Shown here piece after piece: positions 8,115 through 17,657 of a stretch of DNA of 64,000 bases (position 1 is its first letter; each line of letters starts with the position of its first letter). The stretch is taken from positions 1,178,001-1,242,000 of the forward strand of contig NZ_CP013372.1 in assembly GCF_001522585.2 (NCBI RefSeq). The letters are read 5' to 3'. The notes under the pieces are model-generated. The model was not told where the DNA came from and made no database searches. It was given only the letters and a program-made list of their open reading frames with translations. The position numbers and the translations under genes are program-made. The DNA comes from Burkholderia sp. NRF60-BP8 (GTDB lineage: Bacteria; Pseudomonadota; Gammaproteobacteria; Burkholderiales; Burkholderiaceae).

Positions 8115-10337
8115 ATGAAGATGGACCGACCTGCATTGACCGGGCATCAGAACGAACCGAAACAGGCCGCCGGACATGCGACGCGGTTGTCGCCGATCGA
8201 TTTGCTGGAGAACGTGCTCGACAACGGTCGCCTGTTTGCGGCCGTGTTCGCGGCCTGCCTGCTGCTGGCGATCGTCTATGCGATCGCGGCGACGCCCGTG
8301 TATTCGGCCGACATGTTGATCCAGATCGAGGAGAACAAGCCCAGCGCACTGGGGTCGCTGTCGTCGATCTCCAAGGCGCTCGATATCCAGAATTCGGCGG
8401 TGGTCGGCGAAATCGACATCGTCCGTTCGCGTTCGGTCGTTCTGGAAGCGATGAACGCGACGGCCGCGCAGGCCGAGGTGTCGGTCGAGAACCGGTTTCC
8501 GATCGTCGGCGGGCTGATCGGTTCGTTCCTGCCGAAGGACGCGAACGGCCTCGTCGACGCGCCGCTCGGGATGTCGTCGTGGGCCTGGGGCGGCGAGCGT
8601 CTGGAGTTCAGGACGTTCGAGGTGCCGGCCGCGCAGATCGGCAAGGCGCTGACGTTCGACTATCTCGACGGCAACCGCTTCCGGCTGACGGACCGCGGCG
8701 GCCAGGTGGTGCTGAGCGGCGTGGTCGGCGAGCCGAGCGCGAGCGACGGCTATCGCGTGGACGTCGCACGGATCGTCGCGCACCCCGGTGCGCAATTCCG
8801 CGTGCGGCGCGTCGCTACCGACGTGCGTCTCGACGCGATCCTGAAGAAACTCGGCGTGATCGAGACGAAGCGCCAGTCGGGCATCATGCAACTGAATTTC
8901 GAGGATCCGGATCCCGTCTTTGCCGCGCGCATGCTCAATGCGATCGCCGCGGCCTACCTGAACTTCAACGCGAGACGCCGCGCCGACGATGCGGAGCGCA
9001 GCCTCAAGATCCTCAACGCGCAGATGCCGATCGTCAAGGCCCGGCTGCAACAGGCCGAGCAGGCGCTGAACACGTTTCGCAACCAGCAGGGGTCGATCGA
9101 CGCGCAGGGCGATATCCGGCTGCTGGTCGAGCAACTGGCGCTCGTCGACAAGTCGCGGCTCGAAACCCGGCTCGAGTATCAGGATCTGCTGTCGAAATAC
9201 GTGCCGGGGCAGCCGCAGGTCGTTGCGGCGGCCAACAAGCTGAAGGAGCTCGACAAGCAGGCTGCGATGTTGAAGGACAAGGCCGCGCGCCTGCCGTCGC
9301 AGCAGCAGACGTACTTGCGTCTCGCGCGCGACGTCGAGGTCAACAACCAGCTCTATGTCGGATTGCTGAACAATACCCAGCAGTTGCAGATCGCGGAGGC
9401 CGGCACGGTCGGCAACGCGTCGATCGTCGACAAGGCGGTCGCGAGCGACAAGCCGATCCGGCCGAAGCGCCTGATCGCGATCCTCGCCGGTGCGGTGATC
9501 GGGCTGATGCTCGGGTTTCTCGCGGCACAGGGCCGTGCACTGCTGGCCGGCCGCATTCGCGATCCGCATGACCTGGAAGCGGCGCTCGGCATCCCGATGC
9601 TCGGCATCCTGCCGAATTCGCGCCGCCTGGCCGATGCGGATGCGAATCGCACGCCGGCCTTCATCGCGACGCAGGAGTCGGCCGACGAGCCGCTGGCCGA
9701 TGCGATGGACAGTCTGGCGCTGACGTTGCGACACCGGCTGGCGGCCTATGGCGGCGACGCGAAGGTCGTGCTGGTGTCGTCCGCCGCGCCCGCGCAGGGC
9801 AAGTCGATGATTGCCGCCAACCTCGCCTATCTGTTCGCCGAGCAGGGGCTCGAGACGGTGATCGTCGATGCCAACGTGCGCGCGCCGGCGCTGCATCGCT
9901 ATCTGCCGGTCGCCGCGACGCCGGGCTTGTCCGACGTACTGAAGGGCGCGCTGCCGGCCGACGAGGCGATCACGCACGTGGCCGGGAAACTCGATGCGCT
10001 GTCCGCCGGCACCCAGCGCGCGTCGACGCGCAACCCGTTCGACGTCGCGCGTCTCGACAAGCTGTTCGTGTCGTTGCGCAGCGGCTACGACATGGTCATC
10101 GTCGATGCGCCGTCCGTGCTGCCGGTGGCCGACATCGCGGCCTTGTCGCGCGTGGCCGACATGACGTTGCTGGTCGCGCGCCAGGGTTCGGCGAATTCGG
10201 TCGGCATCGCGGACGCACTCGAGAGCCTGCGCAAGATCGGTGTGCACATCGACGGGCTGGTGTTCAACGGGTTCGAGCCGTCGCCGTTGCACGGCGTTCG
10301 CCGGATCGGCGCCGGCTTCGCCGCGGCGCGCGCCTGA
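8115..10337 (+). CDS. Polysaccharide co-polymerase / BY-kinase-like protein (Wzc type)
   Basis: Wzc-type proteins control chain length and couple polymerisation to export. The 740-residue protein has TM1 near residues 40-60, a long periplasmic Wzz domain with coiled-coil between about 290 and 430, TM2 near 452-472, and a cytoplasmic ATPase domain with Walker A (APAQGKS, about 558-564), Walker A' (VIVDANVRAP, about 582-591) and Walker B (VIVDAP, about 661-666). There is no tyrosine after residue 658, so the usual Tyr-rich autophosphorylation tail is absent. The start at 8115 has GGAG 8 bases upstream; an in-frame ATG at 8049 is possible. It opens the glycosyltransferase/assembly block. Confidence 0.9.
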   Translation: MKMDRPALTGHQNEPKQAAGHATRLSPIDLLENVLDNGRLFAAVFAACLLLAIVYAIAATPVYSADMLIQIEENKPSALGSLSSISKALDIQNSAVVGEIDIVRSRSVVLEAMNATAAQAEVSVENRFPIVGGLIGSFLPKDANGLVDAPLGMSSWAWGGERLEFRTFEVPAAQIGKALTFDYLDGNRFRLTDRGGQVVLSGVVGEPSASDGYRVDVARIVAHPGAQFRVRRVATDVRLDAILKKLGVIETKRQSGIMQLNFEDPDPVFAARMLNAIAAAYLNFNARRRADDAERSLKILNAQMPIVKARLQQAEQALNTFRNQQGSIDAQGDIRLLVEQLALVDKSRLETRLEYQDLLSKYVPGQPQVVAAANKLKELDKQAAMLKDKAARLPSQQQTYLRLARDVEVNNQLYVGLLNNTQQLQIAEAGTVGNASIVDKAVASDKPIRPKRLIAILAGAVIGLMLGFLAAQGRALLAGRIRDPHDLEAALGIPMLGILPNSRRLADADANRTPAFIATQESADEPLADAMDSLALTLRHRLAAYGGDAKVVLVSSAAPAQGKSMIAANLAYLFAEQGLETVIVDANVRAPALHRYLPVAATPGLSDVLKGALPADEAITHVAGKLDALSAGTQRASTRNPFDVARLDKLFVSLRSGYDMVIVDAPSVLPVADIAALSRVADMTLLVARQGSANSVGIADALESLRKIGVHIDGLVFNGFEPSPLHGVRRIGAGFAAARA

Positions 10338-10381
10338 TCGCTCGGGAGGCGTCGATGCAATCGGGCGAGGAGGTGCAACGC

Positions 10382-11563
10382 ATGAGCGATTCGATGGCGG
10401 GCAACGACGGGCTGCGGCGCGAGTCGCCCGCGGTGCGGGTCGTGTGGTTTCTCGGCCCGCGGCCGGTGAGCTGGAACGGCGTCATGCGATACAGCCTCAA
10501 ATGTATCGATTTCATCCCGGTATTGGCGGGATTCGACGTGGAGCCGGTCGACATTCCGGCCGAGCCGCGTTCGTTCCGGCGCTACTGGACGCAGTTCGTG
10601 CTGTATCCGCTGCGTGCGATCGCGGCGGCGCGCGCCGGACATTTCGTGATGCTGTACCAGGAAGACCTCGCCTTCATGATTCCGCTGATCCGGCGGGCGG
10701 GCGGCCGCGTCGGCATCGTGCTGCATCACGTGCAGCGTCCCGGGCAGGTGCGCGGCGTCGTCGAGCAGTTGAAGAATGCGTACATGCGATTGACGCAGTC
10801 GCTGATCGCGACCGCGGACGTGGTGCTCGCGCCGTCGGACGTGACCGCGCAGGAAGCGCTGGCGGCGCTGCGCATCCGCGCCGACCGGATCCAGGTCGTT
10901 CCCAACGCGTTCGACGACCGCTATGCGCCGATCGACGCCGCGGTGCGCGAACGGGCGCGCGCGACGCTGCTTGCGCGCTTCGGCATCGACGTCGGCGACG
11001 CGCTGGTGGTGCTGAACGTCGGCTCGGACGAAACGCGCAAGAACAATGCGACGCTGTTTCGCGCGCTGGCGTCGCTCGGACGCAAGGACGTGATGGTGCT
11101 GCGGGTAGGCAGCGCGCACAACCAGGCCAACCGCGACGAATGCCGCGGCATTGCCGCGCAGGCGGGCATCGCCGCCCATTTCGTCGAGAACGTCGACGAC
11201 GAGGATCTCGGCTACTTTTTCCAGGCGGCGGATCTGTACGTATCGCCGACGTTGCACGAAGGCTTCGGTCGCACGGTGATCGAGGCGCAATTCGTCGGCG
11301 TGCCGGTCATCGCGTCCGATTTGCCGGTGTACCGCTACACGATGGGCGAGTCGTTCGTGGCCGTCGCCGATGCAATGGATGCCGCCGAATGGGGCCGGCA
11401 GATCGAACGCGTCGCCGGCGACCCGTCGCTGCGCGCTGCGCTGGTGAGCGCCGGGCGGGCGAACGCGCGGCGCTTTTCGTCCGGCGCGGTCAGCGCGCAA
11501 CTGCACGATGCGCTGGCGCGCGCCGTGCATGGCCGGCCGCGCGCCAGCCGGGCACAAGCGTGA
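10382..11563 (+). CDS. GT4-like glycosyltransferase
   Basis: This 393-residue GT-B fold enzyme likely adds one sugar of the repeat unit on the cytoplasmic side of the inner membrane. The C-terminal half has the GT4 hallmarks: nucleotide-sugar region VVLNVGSDETRKNNATLFRA, and the E-x7-E-type block LHEGFGRTVIEAQFVGVPV. The N-terminal acceptor domain begins VRVVWFLGPRPVSWNGVMRYS. I chose the ATG at 10382 because GAGGAGGT lies just upstream; ATG 10355 also has a good site (GGGAGG). Donor and linkage cannot be read from sequence. It is followed within 12 bases by the polymerase gene. Confidence 0.85.
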   Translation: MSDSMAGNDGLRRESPAVRVVWFLGPRPVSWNGVMRYSLKCIDFIPVLAGFDVEPVDIPAEPRSFRRYWTQFVLYPLRAIAAARAGHFVMLYQEDLAFMIPLIRRAGGRVGIVLHHVQRPGQVRGVVEQLKNAYMRLTQSLIATADVVLAPSDVTAQEALAALRIRADRIQVVPNAFDDRYAPIDAAVRERARATLLARFGIDVGDALVVLNVGSDETRKNNATLFRALASLGRKDVMVLRVGSAHNQANRDECRGIAAQAGIAAHFVENVDDEDLGYFFQAADLYVSPTLHEGFGRTVIEAQFVGVPVIASDLPVYRYTMGESFVAVADAMDAAEWGRQIERVAGDPSLRAALVSAGRANARRFSSGAVSAQLHDALARAVHGRPRASRAQA

Positions 11564-11574
11564 AAGAGGCGGCG

Positions 11575-13008
11575 ATGCGAACGATTCCGGCCGACGGCCG
11601 AACCGCGGTGCTCACGGGCGTGGCCGTATCGACGCTGTTCGTGCTCGCGTTGAGCGTCAATGCGATGCTGCCGGCGCTCGGCGCGATGGAACCGAGCGCG
11701 ACCTGCACGTTGCTGGTCGCGGTCGCGGGCGTGATCGCGCTGATCGTCGTGCGGCCGGTGTTCGCCGTGTCGATCCTGTACACGCTGGTGATCGGACTGA
11801 CCGCATTCGTTGCCGGCGTGGGGATCGAGTCCGGCGGATTCCTGCGGGAAACGGACATCTTCGGCGTCGCGAACGGCGCGTTCAGCCGGCTGCTGTCGTT
11901 CTATGTCGTTTTCATCGCGTGCGCATCGTTCGCGTTCGAGCGGATCCTGAACGCACGCTCCGTCCATCCGCCGATCCGCGCGCGGATGACGCTTCAGCCG
12001 ATGAGCGTGGCGCTCGGGCTGGGGCTGGTCGGCGCGATCCTCGCGACGGGCGTGCTGGCCGGTCTGACGGGCGGCTTCGCGGTGCTGAGCGGCGTGAATC
12101 GCTACGCGCTGCGCAACGACGCGTCGAACGGCACGCTGTTCAACCTGTTCCTGAACAACCAGACCTTCGTCGCGGTGCTGCTCGGCACCTTCTGCACGAG
12201 TTCGACGCGGGTCGTGCGCTGGACGTCCGTGTGCCTGCTCGTCGTCGATCTGGTGCTGGAGGCGTTGCACGGCGAACAGTTCATGGCCGTGCTGCACGTA
12301 TGCCTGACCGTCCTGATCCCGTTCATCGCGATCCATGCGATGAACGGCAAGCCGGTGATGCGCTACCTCGGCATCGGCTCGCTCATCGCGCTCGTGATCG
12401 GCAGCGTGTCGGTGTTCTACGCGTACCGGGGGCAGGGGCTCGACGTCGCGGAGACGGTGGTGTCGCGGTTTCTCGAACAGGGGCAGGCGTGGTACGTGGT
12501 GGACGGCGACGCCCACCTGTTCGGCGCGCCGACGTTCGGGGGCATGGCCGCGTTCGGGCGCTTCGTCGATTCATTGGGCTCGTTCACCGAGCCGACGTTC
12601 TTCAGCGATGCGCCGGTGAGCGGGCTGCGCGACCTGATGCTGTCGTACGGCACGCCCGAGATCCTGAAGGCCTACGTGTTCGACGACGTGACGTTCACGA
12701 TGGGCAACATGGCGGTGCCGGTCTACTGGTTCGGCTATGCGGGCGGCGCGCTGTTCATTGCGCTGACGGGCGCGATCTACGGCGTGGCGAGCGCGATGCT
12801 GATCCTGGTCGCGATGCGCGGCGGCGTCGTGATGCTGTGGCTGGCCACGAAGATCTTCGCCTACGCGACCTATGCGATGCAGCAGGGCGATTACTGGACC
12901 TTGTTCGGCGCGCGCACGCTGTTCTATCTGGCGATCGCGCTGATCTGGTGGCATTGCGTCGACGCGCGGCGCGTGCATGCCGATGCGATGCGGACGGGGA
13001 CATCTTGA
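11575..13008 (+). CDS. Wzy-type polysaccharide polymerase
   Basis: The 477-residue product is almost entirely hydrophobic, with roughly a dozen membrane spans and a larger periplasmic loop around residues 280-370 (VSRFLEQGQAWYVVDGD to TFTMGNMAVPVYW). Wzy proteins have little sequence identity across families, so the call rests on topology and location between glycosyltransferase and flippase genes. The ATG at 11575 is preceded by AAGAGG; a GTG at 11560 overlapping the previous stop is an alternative. The stop overlaps the TTG start of the flippase gene. Confidence 0.8.
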   Translation: MRTIPADGRTAVLTGVAVSTLFVLALSVNAMLPALGAMEPSATCTLLVAVAGVIALIVVRPVFAVSILYTLVIGLTAFVAGVGIESGGFLRETDIFGVANGAFSRLLSFYVVFIACASFAFERILNARSVHPPIRARMTLQPMSVALGLGLVGAILATGVLAGLTGGFAVLSGVNRYALRNDASNGTLFNLFLNNQTFVAVLLGTFCTSSTRVVRWTSVCLLVVDLVLEALHGEQFMAVLHVCLTVLIPFIAIHAMNGKPVMRYLGIGSLIALVIGSVSVFYAYRGQGLDVAETVVSRFLEQGQAWYVVDGDAHLFGAPTFGGMAAFGRFVDSLGSFTEPTFFSDAPVSGLRDLMLSYGTPEILKAYVFDDVTFTMGNMAVPVYWFGYAGGALFIALTGAIYGVASAMLILVAMRGGVVMLWLATKIFAYATYAMQQGDYWTLFGARTLFYLAIALIWWHCVDARRVHADAMRTGTS

Positions 13009-14243
13009 ACGCGTTCGTCAGGCTTCTGTTTTCGTCGTTCGCGGGTGTGGTGTGCGAAAAGATCATCGGTGCGCTCGCGGCGATCGCGAGCAATCACCTG
13101 TTTGCGAACATCTACGGCGCGCGGCTGTTCGGCGAGCTGCAGTTCGCGTTGTCGCTGGCCTACGTGATCGGCAGCGTCGCGCTGATTTTCGGCGCACAGG
13201 TGATCCAGCCGATCCTCGGCAAGCACCCGCGCCTGCGGCACATGGTCGTCTACCGTGCGTTCCGCCTGCGGCTCACGCTGACGCTGGCCGTCATGCTGCT
13301 GTTCATGGGCGTCGTGGTGATCGTCATGCGGCCGTCGAGCGTATCCGAGCTCACGTTGATCGCGGCCTTTGCGCTGATCGTGGAGCCGATCGCGCTCGGT
13401 TCGCTGATGGCCTACGCCGAATCGAAGCCGTGGGTGATCACGCGGGCGCGTGCGTACGCCAGCTGTGTGCGGGTGCTGTGGCTGTACATCGCGGCGCACG
13501 CGTCGCTCGGCGTGATCGTCGCCGCGTTCGCATGGCCGCTGGAGGCTTGCGTGGCGGCCGCGGCGCCGTTCAGCCGCTATCGCGAGCTGGCGTTGAAGAC
13601 GCCGAAATCGTTTCGCGGCAGCGCGGCCGTCACGAAAGCGCTGGTCGTGCGCGGGCTGCGGATCTGGCCGGCCATTGCGGCCAGCGTGCTGGTGCTGCGC
13701 ATGGATCGGCTGCTGCTCGGCGTGCTGGTGTCCAAGGCCGATCTCGGCATCTATGCGTCCGCCGCGTCGCTGGTCGAGCAATGGAATTCGGTCGGCACGA
13801 CGCTGGCGCTGGCCTTGGCGCCGAGCATGGTCTTTTCAGCGCGGACCGAGCCGCTCGTGCGCGCCAAGGCGTTGAAGCTCGGCCTCTATCTCGGCCTCGT
13901 CGGCTGTGTCGCGTGGGTCGGCAGCTACGTCGTCGGCCGCAAGGTGTTCCTGATGATCTACGGGCCCGCGTTCGTGCAGGGCGTGCCGGTGATGATCTAC
14001 GCGACCGGCTGCGCGATCGCGACGTTCGTCGATGCGGGACTGAGCACGTGGCTCCTGGCCGTGCGGCGCTACCGGCTCATCATGATCAAGCAGGTGCTGA
14101 TCGTCGCGGCGATCGTCGCCGCGCCGTTCGTCATGCCGCGCACGCTGGTGATGTATGCGCCTTCGACGGGCATCGCGGTATCGCTCGTGGTGTTCTGGTG
14201 CGTGGTGCTCGGGAATCTCGCGTTCGCCCGGGAGCGGCCATGA
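13005..14243 (+). CDS. Wzx-type lipid-linked oligosaccharide flippase
   Basis: The 412-residue protein has the regular hydrophobic helices of the MOP/polysaccharide-biosynthesis flippase family; LRIWPAIAASVLVLRMDRLLLG with the downstream Leu-Gly-Ile-Tyr-Ala-Ser segment is a characteristic Wzx stretch. It would move the completed undecaprenyl-PP repeat unit to the periplasmic face. The frame has no suitable ATG near the start; TTG at 13005 overlaps the polymerase stop (TTGA) and is the best candidate, implying translational coupling. Confidence 0.82.
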   Translation: MNAFVRLLFSSFAGVVCEKIIGALAAIASNHLFANIYGARLFGELQFALSLAYVIGSVALIFGAQVIQPILGKHPRLRHMVVYRAFRLRLTLTLAVMLLFMGVVVIVMRPSSVSELTLIAAFALIVEPIALGSLMAYAESKPWVITRARAYASCVRVLWLYIAAHASLGVIVAAFAWPLEACVAAAAPFSRYRELALKTPKSFRGSAAVTKALVVRGLRIWPAIAASVLVLRMDRLLLGVLVSKADLGIYASAASLVEQWNSVGTTLALALAPSMVFSARTEPLVRAKALKLGLYLGLVGCVAWVGSYVVGRKVFLMIYGPAFVQGVPVMIYATGCAIATFVDAGLSTWLLAVRRYRLIMIKQVLIVAAIVAAPFVMPRTLVMYAPSTGIAVSLVVFWCVVLGNLAFARERP

Positions 14244-14331
14244 GCCGGCGTGCAGGCGGTCGTTCGCCGCGCCGGCGCGGGCTGGCGGGACAGGGAATCG
14301 GGAAGGTATCGGATCGCAGGGGAGGTCGCTC

Positions 14332-15540
14332 GTGAAAAACCGGGTGCTGATGGTGATGACGCGGGACATTCCGCAGGACGTATCGAACGGACGGGAGCGC
14401 ACGCTGAGCTTCATCCGGAAGGCAATCGGCGACCACATGGACGTGACCGAATTCAAGATCCGCTCGGTGTTCGAGGACGGCGGCTGGCGCGCGAAGATCG
14501 GCGCGGCGGTGCGGGTCGGATGGAGCGTGTTGCGCGGCGCGCCGTGCGCGCTTCAGGTGGCGATGTTCTCGCATCCGCGCAAGCGCACGGCGCTGCTGCG
14601 CGCCGTCGAGGCGATCAGGCCGGACGTGATCTATTTCGACGGCATCCGGCTCGTCGATTACGCGATCCTGGTGCGGCGCAGCGTGCCCGGCTGCCGGATC
14701 GTCGTGGATTTCGACGATCTCATGTCGCGCCGCGCGAACATCCTGCGCGAGCAGGATTTGCCGTTGTCGGCCGGGTATCTGGAGAAGTCGATTCCGGGGC
14801 CGTTCGTCAGGCTCGCCAACGCGAGGCTGGTCCGCAATGCATTCCTCGGCTATGAAGCATTCGCGCTGAGACGGCAGGAGCGCGCGGCGATCGGCTCGTC
14901 GCACGCCGTTACGCTCGTATCGACGGAGGACGCGCAGTCGCTGCGGCGGTCCCTCACGAACGACGAGGCCGTGAAGACGCACGTGATCGCGCCGCCGATG
15001 CATGCACTGGTGCCGATGCGGCGTCCGGCGGCGCCGTTCCGGTTCGTCTTCATCGGTTCGGACCGGCAGTTGCAGAACCGGCTCGCGATCGAATTCCTCG
15101 TGGCGTTGTGGGCGCGGATCCGGCCGGCAACGCCGCTGGTGATCTACGGGCGCATGGCCGGCCGGTACGCGCCCGTGCCGAACGTCGAGTTCGCCGGCTT
15201 CGCGCCGACGCAGGCGGAGGTCTACACCGCGTGCTCGATCGCGTTGTGTCCTGCTTTTCTGCGCGGCGGCATCAAATCGAAGGTGCTGGAGGCGGTTTCG
15301 TACGGTTGCGTGCCGGTCGGCAACGAAGCCGCGTTCGAAGGGCTTGGATTTCACGACGATGCGCTTGCGATGAGCGACGCGCGACTGGAGCGGTTCGTCG
15401 CCGATCCGGCCGCGGATCTGGATCGCGTCGTGGCGGCGGCCATGCGCTTCGCCGCGTATTGCGAGCAGCATTTCAGCATGCCGGTATTCGATCGTCGGTG
15501 GCGCGAGCTGATCGCGCCGCCGGCAGGCAGCCCGTCGTGA
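14332..15540 (+). CDS. Glycosyltransferase (GT-B, GT4-like)
   Basis: The 402-residue protein opens VLMVMTRDIPQDVSNGRERT, resembling N-terminal domains of GT4-type enzymes, with DVIYFDGIRLVDYA and an acidic VVDFDDLMSRR stretch near residue 125. The C-terminal donor domain has FRFVFIGSDRQLQNRLAIEF and GIKSKVLEAVSYGCVPVG, which occupies the place of the usual GT4 E-x7-E block. The GTG start at 14332 has GGGGAGGT 6 bases upstream and is preferred over upstream ATGs inside the flippase gene. Sugar specificity is unknown. Confidence 0.8.
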   Translation: MKNRVLMVMTRDIPQDVSNGRERTLSFIRKAIGDHMDVTEFKIRSVFEDGGWRAKIGAAVRVGWSVLRGAPCALQVAMFSHPRKRTALLRAVEAIRPDVIYFDGIRLVDYAILVRRSVPGCRIVVDFDDLMSRRANILREQDLPLSAGYLEKSIPGPFVRLANARLVRNAFLGYEAFALRRQERAAIGSSHAVTLVSTEDAQSLRRSLTNDEAVKTHVIAPPMHALVPMRRPAAPFRFVFIGSDRQLQNRLAIEFLVALWARIRPATPLVIYGRMAGRYAPVPNVEFAGFAPTQAEVYTACSIALCPAFLRGGIKSKVLEAVSYGCVPVGNEAAFEGLGFHDDALAMSDARLERFVADPAADLDRVVAAAMRFAAYCEQHFSMPVFDRRWRELIAPPAGSPS

Positions 15541-15740
15541 CGGGCGCCGCAACGAAGAGGAGGGCCCCGATGGCGTAATCCGAACGGCTCGCGGCCGGCT
15601 GGCTTCCGGACCTTGCATGTGCAGCATGGATACCGGAAAGGGGAAGGCCGGGCGCGGGAGATTTGCCGTCCTGCGGCCGATCGATTCAGCAGTCGGGCCG
15701 AAGGGCGCCGTATCCATTCTTCACCGATACCTAATAGAAA

Positions 15741-17552
15741 ATGAGACCGATCATATTTGGCGGACGGTTCGGATGGCTGCATCCGGGCAACGGGACGCGG
15801 GGCGTCGTCCTGTGCAACGCGTACGGACACGAATCCGTCTGGAGTCACGACGGCATGCGGAATCTGGCGGATCGCCTGTCCGCGCGCGGGATACCGGTGC
15901 TGCGTTTCGATTACCGCGGCACCGGCGATTCCGCCGGGGCCGATGGCGCGAACGACCAGTTCGAAACGGCCGTCGACGACGTGTGCGCGGCCATCGCGCG
16001 ATTGCGCGAGGAAACCGGCGTGACCCGCGTGACGCTGTGCGGCCTGCGGCTGGGCGCGGCATTCGCGTTGCTCGCGGCGGACCGGGACGACGTCGACCGG
16101 CTGGTGCTGCTGGCGCCGGTGGCGAGCGGGCGCAGCTACGTGCGCGAGCTGTCGATCATGCGCAACATTTGGCTCGACCAGTTGCCGGCGCCGCTGCGCG
16201 CGGCCCAGCCGCAAGACGCGCCGCTCAACGTGCTCGGGCAGATCTACAGTGCGGCGTTCCGTACGCGGCTCAATGCCTTCGACGCGATCGACGCGTTGAA
16301 GGACCGCACGGGTGCGCCGGCATCGGAAACGCTGATCGTCGACATGAGCGCCGGCGGCACCGAAGCGCTGCGCAAGCGGCTCGACGCGCTGGGCGGCAAG
16401 GTCGAGCAAAGGCCGTTCGAAGGCTATGCGGCGTTCATGCAGGAAACGACGTTCTCGCGCTTGCCGACGCGCGTGTTCGACTCGGTCGTCGACTGGATCG
16501 CGGCCGCCGATGGTCCGCAGCGACAAGCGGCGCGCACCGCGCAGAAAACGGACTGGGATCCCGACCTGATGCTGCGCACGCCGGAAGCCTGCGAGCAGCC
16601 GGTTCGATTCGGGGCGGCCGGCCGCCTGTTCGGCATCCTGTGCACGCCGCACGAGATGCACGACCGGGGGCCGGTGGTGCTGATCACGAACACGTCGGCC
16701 AGTCCGCACGTCGGCGACAGCCGGCTGTCGGTGCGGATCGCCCGCGAGCTCGCGCGCCGCGGCATCGCGTCGCTGCGATTCGACGGACGCGGCATCGGCG
16801 ACAGTTCGCCGGCGCAGGGCGGCGGCGCGCCGCTCGATGCGCCCCCGCCGGTCTATTCGAGCGCCGTCGTCGAGGACGTCGCGACGGCAGCCCACTGGTT
16901 GAAGGAGCAGGGGTATCGGCAGGTCGTATCGTTCGGCATCTGCTCGGGCGCATACAGCGCATTGCGCGCGGCGCTGGCGGGACGCGCACTGTCGGGCGTC
17001 ATCTCGGTGAACCTGCAGCGTTTCCACATGCCCGACGGCATCTCGACCGACGCGCTGCGCGAGCATCGCCCCAATTCGATGGCCGGCTACCGGTCGTCGT
17101 TCTTCGAGCTGAAGAAGTGGAAGCAGGTGCTGAGCGGCGATCGAAAGATCATGCCGTTCGTCCGGCTCGTGCTGAAGCGTTCGACGACGACGCTGGCCGT
17201 GCGGATCGGCGCATGGCGACGCCGGATCGCCGGCTGGTCGTGCGCGGACACGACCCCGGTCGATCCGCACGAGATCCTGCGTGCGCTGCAGCGCAAGGAG
17301 GTGAGCACGTTGTTCGTCTGCGGCGCATACGACAGCAGTCTCGATCTGGTGACGATGTATTTCGGCCCGCGCGGAAAGCGGCTGTCGCGATTTGCCGGTG
17401 CGCGCGCCGTCGTACTCGACGATCTCGATCACAGCGTGTTCGGTTCGCATGCCGCCGACGCGGTGGTCGGGCTGTGCAGCGAATTCGTCAAGGGGCTCGA
17501 ATCGCGTCGCGCGACGGCGGCGACGATCATCAACGCGGAGTCGCCGGCATGA
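15741..17552 (+). CDS. Tandem alpha/beta hydrolase (exosortase-associated hydrolase type)
   Basis: The 603-residue protein consists of two alpha/beta-hydrolase units, about residues 1-255 and 285-590. The first nucleophile elbow reads GLRLG, with Arg103 where Ser is expected. The second reads GICSG, with Cys401 at the nucleophile position, and a late LDHSVFG supplies a candidate catalytic histidine. Proteins of this type occur in exosortase/exopolysaccharide clusters; no reaction is established to my knowledge. A role in acyl transfer to or removal from the polysaccharide is plausible. A 200-base untranslated stretch precedes the ATG, suggesting its own promoter. Confidence 0.75.
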   Translation: MRPIIFGGRFGWLHPGNGTRGVVLCNAYGHESVWSHDGMRNLADRLSARGIPVLRFDYRGTGDSAGADGANDQFETAVDDVCAAIARLREETGVTRVTLCGLRLGAAFALLAADRDDVDRLVLLAPVASGRSYVRELSIMRNIWLDQLPAPLRAAQPQDAPLNVLGQIYSAAFRTRLNAFDAIDALKDRTGAPASETLIVDMSAGGTEALRKRLDALGGKVEQRPFEGYAAFMQETTFSRLPTRVFDSVVDWIAAADGPQRQAARTAQKTDWDPDLMLRTPEACEQPVRFGAAGRLFGILCTPHEMHDRGPVVLITNTSASPHVGDSRLSVRIARELARRGIASLRFDGRGIGDSSPAQGGGAPLDAPPPVYSSAVVEDVATAAHWLKEQGYRQVVSFGICSGAYSALRAALAGRALSGVISVNLQRFHMPDGISTDALREHRPNSMAGYRSSFFELKKWKQVLSGDRKIMPFVRLVLKRSTTTLAVRIGAWRRRIAGWSCADTTPVDPHEILRALQRKEVSTLFVCGAYDSSLDLVTMYFGPRGKRLSRFAGARAVVLDDLDHSVFGSHAADAVVGLCSEFVKGLESRRATAATIINAESPA

Positions 17553-17657
17553 CCGGACCGACGCGGGGCTGTGTCACATGTCGCACAGTCGCCGCGCCGG
17601 TGCGGTGATACGGTAACGCGTCTGTTCCCCGGCGACACCGCCGACCTCTACGCGACC

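Noticed and set aside
7806..10292. 828-codon minus-strand ORF opposite the Wzc gene
   Set aside because: It mirrors the codon structure of a well-supported plus-strand gene; its sequence is Arg/His/Asp-rich without a recognisable domain, as expected for a high-GC antisense shadow.
17570..17595. CRP-like site (TGTG ... CACA) before the acyltransferase gene
   Set aside because: The half-sites are separated by ten bases where eight are expected, so it does not fit a Crp/Fnr box; kept out of the feature list.
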